Of a stretch of 14,274 nucleotides of DNA, positions 1-8,300 are shown piece after piece. The stretch covers positions 1-14,274 of the forward strand of contig CAJLLH010000015.1 of assembly GCA_905207385.1 (NCBI GenBank), given 5' to 3'. Under the pieces are notes generated by a model. The model was given only the letters and a program-made list of their open reading frames with translations. It did not search any database and was not told the DNA's origin. Positions within the stretch are counted from its first letter, which is position 1, and the number at the start of each line of letters is the position of its first letter. The DNA comes from an uncultured Eubacteriales bacterium (GTDB taxonomy: Bacteria > Bacillota > Clostridia > Christensenellales > Borkfalkiaceae). Both the position numbers and the translations under genes were made by a program.

Positions 1-537
1 TTTTTTACTTTCCGCGCTTGAGATGATAGCCTCCAGCATAGCCATTATCTCAACATTTTTGCTTAGCGTTGCCATCGGAGGCATTTCGCCTTTTGTTTGC
101 TTATGCCAGGCATATAAATGCGGCATATCGGTCATCTCCGGTCCAAAGGATATTTCGGGAACTTCCACCGGATTGCCGTATAGGTCAAACGCCTCGACGC
201 CGGGCCGGTTTTCCGCACCGCCGGTACAGGCGATGATTCCGTCGGTGCACATCACCATAGGTCCGGAGGGAATCGCGGCGCGCGGCGTAGTCCAGGTGCC
301 TTCCAGCACCGCCATTTTCTTATCATACCGAACAACAGCGGCAAAATTATCTGCGGTATCACAAAAGGGCGTATTCATTTGCTCTCCGATTGCCATCGCG
401 CCTTTTTCTCCGCCGCCGAGCAGCCACTTGGCAAAAAAGCAGCCGTAGCAGCCGATATCCAAAAACACGCCGCCGCCGTATTTTTTTTGTGGTAAACAGG
501 CAAGATTGGTTGGTATTGACTTGATATATCCGAGGTG
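1..537 (-). CDS. Gfo/Idh/MocA-family oxidoreductase, C-terminal fragment (truncated at both ends)
   Basis: Reading the minus strand from a stop at 538-540 leaves one open frame of about 179 codons that runs off the window at base 1. It contains YGGGVFLDIGCYGCFFAKWL at 480-421. This matches the conserved GGGxLLDIGxY segment that begins the C-terminal substrate/dimer domain of Gfo/Idh/MocA NAD(P)-dependent sugar oxidoreductases. A typical later region follows (GTWTTPRAAIPSGP, then FDLYGNP). The whole N-terminal Rossmann half and the usual catalytic EKP/K region are absent. No ATG is available in frame upstream of the motif; a GTG at 468-466 is the only weak candidate, and no ribosome site was seen. 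Codon use (mostly ATC for Ile, many CCG) differs from the ATA-rich neighbouring genes. The 5' part overlaps the promoter of the GH2 gene. It is therefore either a remnant pseudogene or the product of a chimeric junction somewhere in 480-540. The family call is fairly sure; the gene boundaries are not. Confidence 0.72.
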
Positions 538-544
538 TTATAAT
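516..544 (+). promoter_or_regulatory. Sigma-A promoter for the GH2 gene
   Basis: TTGACT at 516-521, a 17-bp spacer and TATAAT at 539-544, with an extended -10 TGT at 536-538. Transcription would start near 551, leaving a leader of about 50 nt before the ATG at 604. The upstream half overlaps the open frame of the oxidoreductase fragment on the other strand. That argues the DNA from about 515 onward belongs to the GH2 locus. Confidence 0.75.
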
Positions 545-603
545 TATATTGTTAAAATTTGATAATTTAACTTCGGCATTTTTAAATTAAAAAAGGTAAG
601 ACA

Positions 604-2343
604 ATGATATTCAGACCGCAGTTTACGGAAGGGGAAGGGCTTAAAGAATATCCCCGCCCTCAGTTTTTAAGGGACAGCTATATTCCGCTGAACGGTATAT
701 GGGACTATGCCATAACAACCTCACCTCAAACACCAAACAAATACGACGGCAAAATCAATGTGCCTTATTCCCCCGAAAGTCCGCTTTCGGGTGCGGACAG
801 AGGGCCTTCCGCGCGCGAATATCTGCATTACCGCACATATTTTTGCATACCGCAAGGCTTTAACCGCGGAAAAGTTATAATAAATTTCGGCGCGTGCGAC
901 CAGTGTTGCACGGTTATTATAAACGGAAAAGAAGTCGGCGGGCATGAAGGTGGGTATCTTCCCTTTTCATTCGACATAACCGACTGCCTCGCAAGCGGTG
1001 AAAACGAGCTGTGCGTAATTGTTTCCGACGACGCCGCTTCGCACATATACGGCAGAGGCAAGCAAAGTTACAATGCGGGTGGCATATGGTATACGGCGGT
1101 AAGCGGCATTTGGCAGTCGGTATGGCTGGAAAGCGTGCATAATGTGCATCTTACGGGCATAAAGCTTGTGCCAGACGCCTTGGGCGGCAAGCTTGCGGTA
1201 ACTTGCGAGGCGTCGGATAAAAATGCCTCGGCAGATATCGCCGTGTACGACGGCGAAGAGGTTGTTGCTAAAGTCTGCGGCGTAAAGTCGGGGCAGCAAT
1301 GCATGCTGGATGTTTCCCGTTGCAAGCCTTGGTCGCCCGAAGACCCCCAGCTTTACCCCATAGTCGTTACCTGCGGTCAGGACAAAGTTCAAAGCTATTT
1401 CGGTCTGCGCACCTTCGGCACGGCGGAAGTGGACGGGCGCAGATGCTTTACTCTCAACGGCAAGCCCGTTTACCACAACGGACTGCTTGACCAGGGCTAT
1501 TGGGGCAAGGGCATATATACCCCCGAATGCAACCGCGAAATGTATGATTGCCTTTCAAAGGTCAAGGAACTCGGTTTCAATATGCTCAGAAAACACATCA
1601 AGGTAGAACCGCTGTTATGGTATTACTACTGCGATATTCTCGGTATATTGGTGTGGCAGGATATGGTGAACGGCGGCGCGCCTTACTCAAAGCTCAGAAT
1701 TAATCTCTGTCCTTTTATCGACCTGCACCTAAACGATATGAATTTTAAAAGCATGGGCAGGGACGATGCCCGTTCCAGGGCGCAGTATATGGCAGAGGCG
1801 GAGGGCACTGTACATACACTTTTCAACTGCGTTTCGCTGTGCCTTTGGACGCCTTTCAACGAAGGGTGGGGACAGTTCGACGCCCTCGGCGTTTGCGAGC
1901 GTCTGCGCTCAATCGACCCGACAAGGCTTTTCGACCACGCAAGCGGCTGGCAGGATAAAGGCGGCGGCGACGTTTGCAGCAAGCACATATATTTCAGAAA
2001 GTTAAGGCCCAAAAACGACGGCAAAAGGGTTCTTGCCGTTACGGAGTTCGGCGGATATGCCTGTGCGGAGGGCAATAAAAAGACTTTCAGCTACCGCAAC
2101 TTTTCCACTTCGGCGGCGTATGCGGCGGCGCTTGAAAAACTGTATTTTAAAGAGGTTGTGCCGCTTATAACATCCCGCGGACTGGCTGCAACCGTTTATA
2201 CGCAGCTTTGCGACGTCGAGCAGGAAGTAAACGGCATATTTACCTCCGACTGGCGCTGCAAGGTCGGCAAAGAGCAGTTCAGACGCATAAACGACGCGGT
2301 ATATGCCGCATTCAACAAGGCTTTCTGCAAAAATTCCGATTGA
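604..2343 (+). CDS. Glycoside hydrolase family 2 protein (beta-galactosidase/glucuronidase-like)
   Basis: This 579-residue protein has GH2 (clan GH-A) architecture. An N-terminal jelly-roll sugar-binding domain (about 15-180) includes LNGIWDYA, NVPYSPESP and the GGHEGGYLPFSFDIT segment. A short immunoglobulin-like domain (about 185-275) follows, then a TIM barrel (about 285-575). The expected acid/base is E420 in WTPFNEGWGQ and the expected nucleophile is E481 in AVTEFGGY. FNMLRKHIKVEP (325-336) and WQDM (351-354) are also typical. GH2 enzymes remove terminal beta-linked galactose, mannose or glucuronate by a retaining mechanism; substrate cannot be read from sequence. There is no signal peptide, so it is probably cytoplasmic. 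It is much shorter than LacZ and has no extra C-terminal domains, as in other short GH2 forms. The ATG is chosen for AAGGTA eight nt upstream and because the N-terminus fits. The next gene starts 79 nt downstream with no terminator between, so read-through is likely. Confidence 0.9.
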   Translation: MIFRPQFTEGEGLKEYPRPQFLRDSYIPLNGIWDYAITTSPQTPNKYDGKINVPYSPESPLSGADRGPSAREYLHYRTYFCIPQGFNRGKVIINFGACDQCCTVIINGKEVGGHEGGYLPFSFDITDCLASGENELCVIVSDDAASHIYGRGKQSYNAGGIWYTAVSGIWQSVWLESVHNVHLTGIKLVPDALGGKLAVTCEASDKNASADIAVYDGEEVVAKVCGVKSGQQCMLDVSRCKPWSPEDPQLYPIVVTCGQDKVQSYFGLRTFGTAEVDGRRCFTLNGKPVYHNGLLDQGYWGKGIYTPECNREMYDCLSKVKELGFNMLRKHIKVEPLLWYYYCDILGILVWQDMVNGGAPYSKLRINLCPFIDLHLNDMNFKSMGRDDARSRAQYMAEAEGTVHTLFNCVSLCLWTPFNEGWGQFDALGVCERLRSIDPTRLFDHASGWQDKGGGDVCSKHIYFRKLRPKNDGKRVLAVTEFGGYACAEGNKKTFSYRNFSTSAAYAAALEKLYFKEVVPLITSRGLAATVYTQLCDVEQEVNGIFTSDWRCKVGKEQFRRINDAVYAAFNKAFCKNSD

Positions 2344-2372
2344 GGCAACAGCGGGCGATATCCGTTAGCGCA

Positions 2373-2400
2373 TTGGTAAAGCATTTAACCTTTATTTAAT
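2373..2400 (+). promoter_or_regulatory. Weak candidate promoter before the ABC transporter
   Basis: TTGGTA at 2373-2378, a 16-bp spacer and TTTAAT at 2395-2400. Matches are 4/6 and 5/6, so this is only a possibility. AAGG at 2415-2418 then precedes the ATG at 2423 as a plausible ribosome site. Confidence 0.3.
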
Positions 2401-2422
2401 GCCCGATGATTGATAAGGTAGT

Positions 2423-2572
2423 ATGGAAATAAATTTAATTAACACAACAAAAACATATCGTTCAAAAAAATGCCGCCCGTGGAGGCGCTTAAGGGCGTGT
2501 CCTTTGAGCTGCCCTCTGCGGGACTGGTGTTTATACTCGGCAAGTCTGGTTGCGGCAAGACCACGCTTTTGA
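2423..2572 (+). other. True N-terminus of the ABC ATPase, out of frame with the rest (A7 break)
   Basis: The ATG at 2423, preceded by AAGG, encodes [16 protein letters not shown]. This is exactly the first strand expected of an ABC ATPase. The frame then reads into unrelated codons and stops with TGA at 2570-2572. The rest of the ATPase (from [14 protein letters not shown]) is in the -1 frame. The switch point is the run of seven A at 2464-2470, read as tcA AAA AAA in the start frame. One missing A, or a -1 shift on this run, would give [15 protein letters not shown], a perfect family sequence. The ATG at 2470 has no ribosome site of its own. This is seen directly in the sequence; whether it is a sequencing error, a mutation or recoding is unknown. 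Confidence 0.75.
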
Positions 2573-3192
2573 ACATTCTGGGCGGACTTGACGACTTCGA
2601 CGGCGGCGACGTAACGGTAAACGGTAGGTCGTTTAAAAGTTTTACGCAAAAAGATTACGACGATTACCGTAACCGAAAAGTCGGCTTTGTGTTTCAGGAA
2701 AACAACCTTTTCGACGAATACACCGCGGAATATAACGTGGGCATGGCGCTTTCGTTGCAGAGCGTAAATGATGGCGACAAAAAGACATACGCTGCGCTTA
2801 AAGCTGTGGGGCTGGAAGATTACGGAAAGGTTAAACCCAACCGACTTTCTGGGGGACAAAAGCAACGCGTTGCCATAGCGCGTGCAATAGTCAAAAATCC
2901 GCAGCTGCTCCTTTGCGACGAGCCTACAGGCGCACTCGATTCCGAAACGGGCGCTACTATATTTGAATTATTGAAGCAAATAAGCAAAAACACGCTTGTA
3001 GTGGTTGTTTCGCACGACAGAGAATCTGCGGAAAAATACGGCGACAGTATAATAGAGCTTAAAAGCGGTAAAATAATTTCCGACATCGGCGAAAAAAATC
3101 AACAGCCTTGCAGTCAAAATGCAATTGCCCCCGCAATATCGGCCGACGAAACGCCGATAGCGGTAAAAAAAACGGGGCGGAATGCCTTTTAA
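2470..3192 (+). CDS. ABC transporter ATP-binding protein (MacB/FtsE-like), real start probably 2423 in another frame
   Basis: The nucleotide-binding domain of an MacB/LolD-type ABC exporter, acting at the inner face of the membrane. Numbered from the internal ATG at 2470, all motifs are intact: Walker A GKSGCGKT (24-31), Q-loop Q76 in VFQENN, signature LSGGQ (126-130), Walker B LLLCDEP with D150 and E151, D-loop ALD (155-157) and H-loop H182. The family's usual first 15 or so residues are missing here and lie in the other frame from 2423. After about residue 206 comes a polar linker, ended by TAA at 3190. The permease ATG at 3182 overlaps that end by 11 nt. Removing one A from the A8 run at 3165-3172 joins the linker directly to the permease ([13 protein letters not shown]). 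That is the fused ATPase/permease layout known in Clostridia. Exporters of this kind often handle antimicrobial peptides, but no substrate can be assigned here. Confidence 0.88.
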   Translation: MPPVEALKGVSFELPSAGLVFILGKSGCGKTTLLNILGGLDDFDGGDVTVNGRSFKSFTQKDYDDYRNRKVGFVFQENNLFDEYTAEYNVGMALSLQSVNDGDKKTYAALKAVGLEDYGKVKPNRLSGGQKQRVAIARAIVKNPQLLLCDEPTGALDSETGATIFELLKQISKNTLVVVVSHDRESAEKYGDSIIELKSGKIISDIGEKNQQPCSQNAIAPAISADETPIAVKKTGRNAF

Positions 3193-4684
3193 AACTTTGT
3201 TCAGAATGGGCGCTGCAATGCTTGTTGCGCGCCCCGTAAGGTTGGTTCTTTGCTGCTTAATATGCCTTCTGGCATTTACAATTCTCGGCGTGGCGGACAC
3301 TATAAACGCTTACGACCGTTCTGTTGCGCTTGTGAATTCTCTCGACGCCATAAATGCCGATTACGTGTCTTTAAATGTAAAAGTCGAAGGCAAGCAAAGC
3401 GCTTACGAGGGGCTCACGCTCAGACAATACGAATTTCTTAAAAGCAACGTTAAATCAGACCGTCTGGACAAGGTATACGGCTCGCTCGACCGCGTACACG
3501 AAGATTACGAAGGTCAATTGTCGGGCGTGGAATACGGCAGTTTCTTTGTCGATTTAGACAGCGTTTTCTGCCTGTCATACAGCAGACTCGGCGATATCAA
3601 TGACGGCGGGACTGTTTTATGGAAGGACGGCGAGGAACGCTCAAAACTGGACGGCAATGAAGCGGTGCTGCACATCGGTTCGGTGTATTTCCGGAATATG
3701 CTTAAGGAAAGGATACGCGATTTTGCCGAAGAAAACTGGGAGCAGGTGCGCGAACATCTGCTTGCAGACTATTCATATTATGCCGATGAGCCCGACAGCT
3801 ACTATTATTACATATTAAATAAAAAAGGTCCGCAGGGCGCAAACGAGTACCAGCCGCGGGCAAGCTATGATGATTTTGTAAATGAGCTTGTCGAAGATAT
3901 TGCCGCTCAGGCGCAGCAGAGCTTTAAAAATGGAGCAGACGTAAAATTTTATAACTTACAAGGCGAGCTTAAGTTCGATAAAACACTTGATTTTGTAGGA
4001 TTGGCGATTTCCTCGGAGTTGTCGCAGATTTCAGAAACATCTTTGTACCTTTCAAATCAGTCGATGACCGAGCTTGAAGAATGCCTCGGCATAGTCAGTT
4101 ACGATATCGTGTGCGATAAAGTATTTATGCCATACAGTGCCGACAGGCAGGCAATGATTAAAAGCATGGATTTAACCAAAACTTCGCACTATTATTCCGA
4201 TGACGCAACGTGGAGGTTTAATGCGGGCGGCGCGGCCGGCAAGATGGTTGAAAGCGCAGACCGCGATATGCGCACATTAAAGCCGCTTTTTACGTGGGTA
4301 TCCGTGGCAATGGTTGTGCTTTCAGCTTTGATGATATTGTACTACGCAAGCGGCGTTGTGCAGGAAAAGCGGCGCGAGATAGGAATACTTCGCGCGCTCG
4401 GTGCGGGGAAAAGAGATGTAGCCGCAATTTTTTCTATAAATAACGGCATATTTGTTGTTACAATCATAGCGCTTTCCTGTCTGTTGGCGGCGGTCGGAGC
4501 CGTGCTTGCCAACAGCTGCATCATAGCGGCTTATTCAATCGCGGCTACAGTAATTCCTTTCGGCATAAGGCAAATTCTTGTGCTTGCAGGTGTAGCCATT
4601 ATAGCAATGGTTGTCGGCATAGCGGTGCCTGTTATCCGACTTATGCGCTCCAAACCCGTAGACATTATTGCGGGCAGACAGTAA
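3182..4684 (+). CDS. FtsX-like ABC transporter permease
   Basis: This 500-residue membrane subunit is the partner of the preceding ATPase. It has one TM near residues 19-38, then a long extracytoplasmic domain (about 43-365) rich in Tyr and acidic residues, with YSYYADEPDSYYYY near the middle. Three more TMs follow at about 372-390, 424-445 and 473-493. The cytoplasmic EKRREIGILRALGAGKRD (395-412) is the classic FtsX/MacB coupling motif, and the C-terminus RSKPVDIIAGRQ is also typical. The four-TM layout with a big external domain fits the MacB superfamily, which acts as a mechanotransmitter or exporter rather than a pore. No good ribosome site precedes the ATG at 3182 (only GGGG). It is either translationally coupled to the ATPase by the 11-nt overlap or, more likely, part of one fused protein of about 753 residues starting at 2423. 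A strong terminator follows 32 nt after the stop. Confidence 0.88.
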   Translation: MPFKTLFRMGAAMLVARPVRLVLCCLICLLAFTILGVADTINAYDRSVALVNSLDAINADYVSLNVKVEGKQSAYEGLTLRQYEFLKSNVKSDRLDKVYGSLDRVHEDYEGQLSGVEYGSFFVDLDSVFCLSYSRLGDINDGGTVLWKDGEERSKLDGNEAVLHIGSVYFRNMLKERIRDFAEENWEQVREHLLADYSYYADEPDSYYYYILNKKGPQGANEYQPRASYDDFVNELVEDIAAQAQQSFKNGADVKFYNLQGELKFDKTLDFVGLAISSELSQISETSLYLSNQSMTELEECLGIVSYDIVCDKVFMPYSADRQAMIKSMDLTKTSHYYSDDATWRFNAGGAAGKMVESADRDMRTLKPLFTWVSVAMVVLSALMILYYASGVVQEKRREIGILRALGAGKRDVAAIFSINNGIFVVTIIALSCLLAAVGAVLANSCIIAAYSIAATVIPFGIRQILVLAGVAIIAMVVGIAVPVIRLMRSKPVDIIAGRQ

Positions 4685-4716
4685 TTTAAGGCATTTGAAT
4701 GGTTTTATGATTGATT

Positions 4717-4754
4717 TGCGGCGGCAGAAATCTTCTGCCGCCGCAGTATTTTTT
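4717..4754 (+). terminator. Rho-independent terminator after the ABC transporter
   Basis: A perfect 13-bp inverted repeat: TGCGGCGGCAGAA at 4717-4729 pairs with 4733-4745 across a 3-nt loop. A run of six T at 4749-4754 follows. Confidence 0.93.
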
Positions 4755-4861
4755 AATAAAATAAATGCAAACCGCGGGGGCGATGGCTTTGAATTGAGTT
4801 CTGAGATTATTGCGTTGGCTTAATCTTACGAAAAAGCTTTTTAAATTTTAAAAGGAAAATT

Positions 4862-4909
4862 ATGGCAGAGAAACGACGGCGGGTTTTGTTGTATAATTGG
4901 TGCGGGTAA
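4862..4909 (+). CDS. Possible 15-codon leader micro-ORF
   Basis: ATG at 4862 is preceded by AAAAGGA about six nt upstream. It encodes MAEKRRRVLLYNWCG and then TAA. It has no recognisable relatives and may be chance. Its position ahead of a hairpin followed by T-rich sequence, in front of the GH3 operon, is the only reason to list it. Confidence 0.2.
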   Translation: MAEKRRRVLLYNWCG

Positions 4910-4921
4910 GGCGCAGCTTTA

Positions 4922-4950
4922 ACCGTTGCGGAAAGCTTGTTTCAGTTCAG
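4922..4950 (+). promoter_or_regulatory. Candidate LytTR-type direct repeat
   Basis: ACCGTTGCG at 4922-4930 and TCAGTTCAG at 4942-4950 are separated by 11 bp. The published LytTR consensus is [TA][AC][CA]GTTN[AG][TG], repeated with about 12-13 bp between copies. The second copy matches 9/9 and the first 8/9. The LytTR regulator encoded at 10776 is the natural candidate binder. Short degenerate motifs occur by chance, so this is tentative. Confidence 0.35.
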
Positions 4951-4958
4951 TCATTCAG

Positions 4959-4992
4959 TGCGTCTGCGGGGCGGACGGCGCAATTTGTTTTT
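4959..4992 (+). terminator. Possible attenuator-like hairpin upstream of the GH3 operon
   Basis: TGCGTC (4959-4964) can pair with GGCGCA (4977-4982), with one G-T pair. A T-rich stretch follows, including a run of eight T close to 4988-4995. The stem is short, so premature termination here is only a possibility. Confidence 0.25.
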
Positions 4993-5034
4993 TTTCAGAA
5001 AATGAAAATGGCGATACAAAATATGTATTTCGTA

Positions 5035-5062
5035 TTGTAATTAAAATGTACTCTGTTAAAAT
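5035..5062 (+). promoter_or_regulatory. Candidate promoter for the mini-protein/GH3/lipoprotein operon
   Basis: TTGTAA at 5035-5040, a 16-bp spacer and TAAAAT at 5057-5062, with an extended -10 TGT at 5054-5056. An exact TCAGTTCAG LytTR-like element (5062-5070) touches the -10 box. Occupancy there would more likely repress than activate. Confidence 0.45.
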
Positions 5063-5123
5063 CAGTTCAGCGGCAGATGATACGATCGGCATGTGACCGC
5101 TTTACAGTTTTAAGGAGGAAATA

Positions 5124-5390
5124 ATGCAGAAAATTCTGGAAAAAATTCCCTGCGGAGTAGTGGCCGGGGCTTGCGGCATTCTTTGTTTTTATTTTTTTGC
5201 CGCGGTGTTCGGCATACAATACGTATTCGCGCAGGTAAACGGACAGACTGGTCAGGTTGCCACTATCTTCGATACGTGGTGGCAGACCCTCATTTTCGTC
5301 TGTGCGGTTGTTACTGCCGTGCTCTTCGCGGTTGCCCTTGCGTTGTTCATATATAAAAAGGTTGCGATGCGCAAAGGAGGGGGCAAATGA
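5124..5390 (+). CDS. Small two-TM membrane protein resembling the membrane ends of the downstream GH3
   Basis: An 88-residue protein of no recognised family. It has a short basic start (MQKILEKI), TM1 at about 9-35, an extracytoplasmic loop of about 17 residues (VNGQTGQVATIFDT), the motif WWQT at 52-55, TM2 at about 56-77 and a basic tail KKVAMRKGGGK. Both ends are predicted to be cytoplasmic. The GH3 encoded next starts with a similar basic stretch and TM. It also ends with WWQT (983-986), a TM and a basic tail, so this protein looks like the GH3 shell without the enzyme domains. The ribosome site AAGGAGG at 5111-5117 is optimal. The stop overlaps the GH3 start as ATGA (5387-5390), indicating translational coupling. 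Inferred role: a partner, spacer or stoichiometric membrane companion of the GH3. Existence as a gene is well supported; function is unknown. Confidence 0.85.
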   Translation: MQKILEKIPCGVVAGACGILCFYFFAAVFGIQYVFAQVNGQTGQVATIFDTWWQTLIFVCAVVTAVLFAVALALFIYKKVAMRKGGGK

Positions 5391-8300
5391 AAAAGTTTCT
5401 GAATAAAATTGTAAGTCGCTCTTTCTGGGGGCTTATAACTATGTTTTTTGCCATATTGCTTGCCATTCTTATAATAGGCGACAATATAGCTCAGGGTTAT
5501 GCAGGCTGGATAAATTCATTCCTCAACATAGACCCTTACATCCGCGTCGACGATTCCGAAAACGAAACTCCCGACGTGCTTTACTACAAGTCAGACTTCA
5601 TGCAGTACCGTTGGCACTACAATGCCGAAACGGGCAAATACGAATTCCAGCAGAAGTGGAATAAGGACGGGCTTTACAACTACCTTAAAAGCGTGGCGGC
5701 GGACGTCAATGCGGAAGGCACCGTTCTTCTTAAAAACGAAAATTCTGCTCTGCCTTTAAAGTCGGGCGCAAAAATATCGCTGTTCGGCATAAGCCAGCTT
5801 TCTTCCAACTACATAACAACGGGCAACGGAAGCGGCTACAACGAGCCCAAAACTTCGGATACGCTGCGCAATCTTTTAAATGCTTCGGGCATAGAGGTCA
5901 ATCCTCAGCTTTACAGCCGTTACGAAATCGTAGGTCAGTCGCATTCCAAAAATATGTTCAATACTTTCCCCGACGGCGACCTCAACTATGTGGAATACTC
6001 CGTGAACGAAGCTCCCGCTTCCGAAATAAAGGAGGTTGCGGACAGCACGGTCGGGCAGTACGGCGACAGCGCGGTGTTCATTATATCCAGGCTGGGCTCT
6101 GAAAACGGCGACACCAACTTCGACACCTCCGCAAATTCCTCGCAGAGGAACGAAACTTATACAGACAATAATTACCTCGATTTGACCGAGGACGAAATAT
6201 CCGTTTTAGAACTGCTTGCGGAATATAAAAACGCGGGCAAGATTAAAAATATTGTTCTTGTTCTCAATACCTGTTCGTCGATGCAGTTCCAGACAATAAC
6301 CAAGTACCCCGTAGACGCCATTCTGTGGTCGGGTACGGGCGGAACAAGCTCTTACCGCGCGCTTTGCAACGTGCTCTGCGGTAAAGCCGACCCTAACGGA
6401 CACCTCGCAGACACCTACGTGTACGACAATTACAGCGCGCCCTCTTCGGTAAATACGGGCAACTTTACCTACGCTCAGTCGGCAGGCGTTCCCGCTACCG
6501 AAACGTATGCGCACAGCACCAAGTACGTAGTTTATCAGGAAGGCATTTATGTGGGTTATAAGTACTACGAAACCCGCTACGAAGACATGGTTATGGGCAA
6601 CGGCAACGCCGTAGGCTCTTTCGGCGCAAAAAATTCGGCGGATGTATGGACGTACGGCGAAGAAGTAGCCTGGCCTTTCGGTTACGGTTCAAGCTATGCC
6701 GAATTCGAATGGAAAGATTTTACCGTTTCTGAAAATAACGGCAAATTTACGGCAAGCGTAAACATAAAGAACGTAAGCGAGCAATATTCGGGCAAAGATG
6801 TGTTCCAGCTCTATCTGCAGAAGCCTTACACCCAATACGACGTTGAAAACAATGTGGAAAAAGCCTCTGTCGAGCTTGTTGGTTTTGCCAAGACCGATAC
6901 GCTTGCCCCCGGCGAGGACCAGACGCTTGAAATAACCGTTGACCTGCGCGATTTCACATCTTACGACGCATACGGCGCGGGCACTTACATACTTGAAAAG
7001 GGCGACTATTACCTTACAGGCGCGCAGGACAGCCATCAGGCGGTAAACAACATAATTGCCAGAAAAGGCGCGGTAAATGCGCAATATATGGACGGCAACG
7101 GCAATGCGGACATGACTTATAACATAAAAATTGCCGAGGACGATTTTACCACTTATTCAAAGAGCGAAACCACCGACTATCCCATAGTAAACCAGTTCGA
7201 TGATGTGGACCTCAACCTTTACGAACACACTTCCGACCAGAAGATAACTTACCTTTCGCGCAGCGACTGGGCGGGCACTTATCCTGCGGAGGCGGTAAGC
7301 CTTACCTGCACCGATAAGGAAATGGTTGCAGATATGCAGTACGGCAATGAAATTGCCTCCGATTCTGAAGCAAAGATGCCCACATATGGCGCAGATAACG
7401 GCCTTTCGCTTATAGATTTGATGTATGAAGATTACGACAGCGAAATGTGGAACGACCTCCTTGACCAGATGACCCTCGCCGAACAGAGCGAAATAATTCT
7501 TCTCGGTTCAAGGCAGCTTGCTGGCGTGGCTTCGGTAAATGCTCCCGGCGCAAAAGTCGGCGACGGTCCTGCGGGACTGAGGGAGGTGGCAGGCAGTTTT
7601 GCTTATCCCGGTCAGATACTCATGGCGTGCACTTACAATACCGAACTTATTGAACAGCTCGGCGAAGCGTTCGGCATGGAGATGCATTACCTCGGCTATG
7701 CCGCGCTCTACGGTCCGGGCGCAAACATCCACCGCAACGCTTTCGGAGGCAGAAACTTTGAATATTACTCCGAGGACGGAGTTCTGAGCGGACTTATGCT
7801 GAATGCCGAACTTAAAGGGCTTTCAAAGATGGGCATCATAACGTACACCAAGCACTTTGCGCTCAACGACCAGGAGCGCAACCGCTACGGCATATGCACG
7901 TGGGCTAACGAACAGTCCATACGCGAAATTTACCTTAAAGCTTTCCAGTATTCGGTTGAAGACGAAGACTGCAAAACGGTAGGGCTTATGTCCTCTTACA
8001 ACAGAATAGGCACAACGTGGACGGGCGTACACGGCGGACTTCTTACCGAAGTATTAAGGAATGAATGGGGCTTTGAAGGCGCTGTGATGACGGACGCGGC
8101 TGTAGGCGGCTTTATGGGCAGCGGACATCAGGAAGTGCTTGCCGCGGCGGTGGTTGCAGGTCAGGATATATGGCTCGGCGACCTTCGCCAGCTCGGCTTC
8201 GGCAGCTATGCGGATAACCCCGTAGTCGCCCAGGCAATACGCACGGCGGCAAAGAACAACCTGTATTCCCAGCTTCATTCTTCTGCGATGAACGGAATGA

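Larger units (their letters stand above)
4755..5123. other. Regulatory intergenic region upstream of the GH3 operon
   Basis: About 370 bases with no convincing gene. It holds a possible micro-ORF (4862-4909), a GC-rich hairpin followed by T-rich sequence (4959-4992), candidate LytTR elements (4922-4950 and 5062-5070), a candidate promoter (5035-5062) and an excellent ribosome site, AAGGAGG at 5111-5117. A long leader before a surface-enzyme operon suggests regulated expression, but no known riboswitch fold was recognised. Confidence 0.5.

Noticed and set aside
23..448. Plus-strand frame of 141 codons at the left edge
   Set aside because: It is the antisense of the oxidoreductase fragment; the minus strand carries a recognisable family motif and the plus frame carries none.
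967..1476. Minus-strand frame of 169 codons within the GH2 gene
   Set aside because: It is opposite the conserved GH2 domains and has no recognisable features.
2470..2472. ATG at 2470 as the genuine start of the ATPase
   Set aside because: No ribosome site precedes it and the first family strand would be missing. That strand is encoded just upstream in another frame from an ATG that has AAGG.
2392..2865. Minus-strand frame of 157 codons
   Set aside because: It lies opposite the ABC ATPase, has no family features and no ribosome site. Neighbouring codon bias leaves antisense frames open.
4685..5123. Riboswitch or structured RNA in the long gap
   Set aside because: Only a short hairpin and the ABC terminator were found; no conserved riboswitch core was recognisable by eye.
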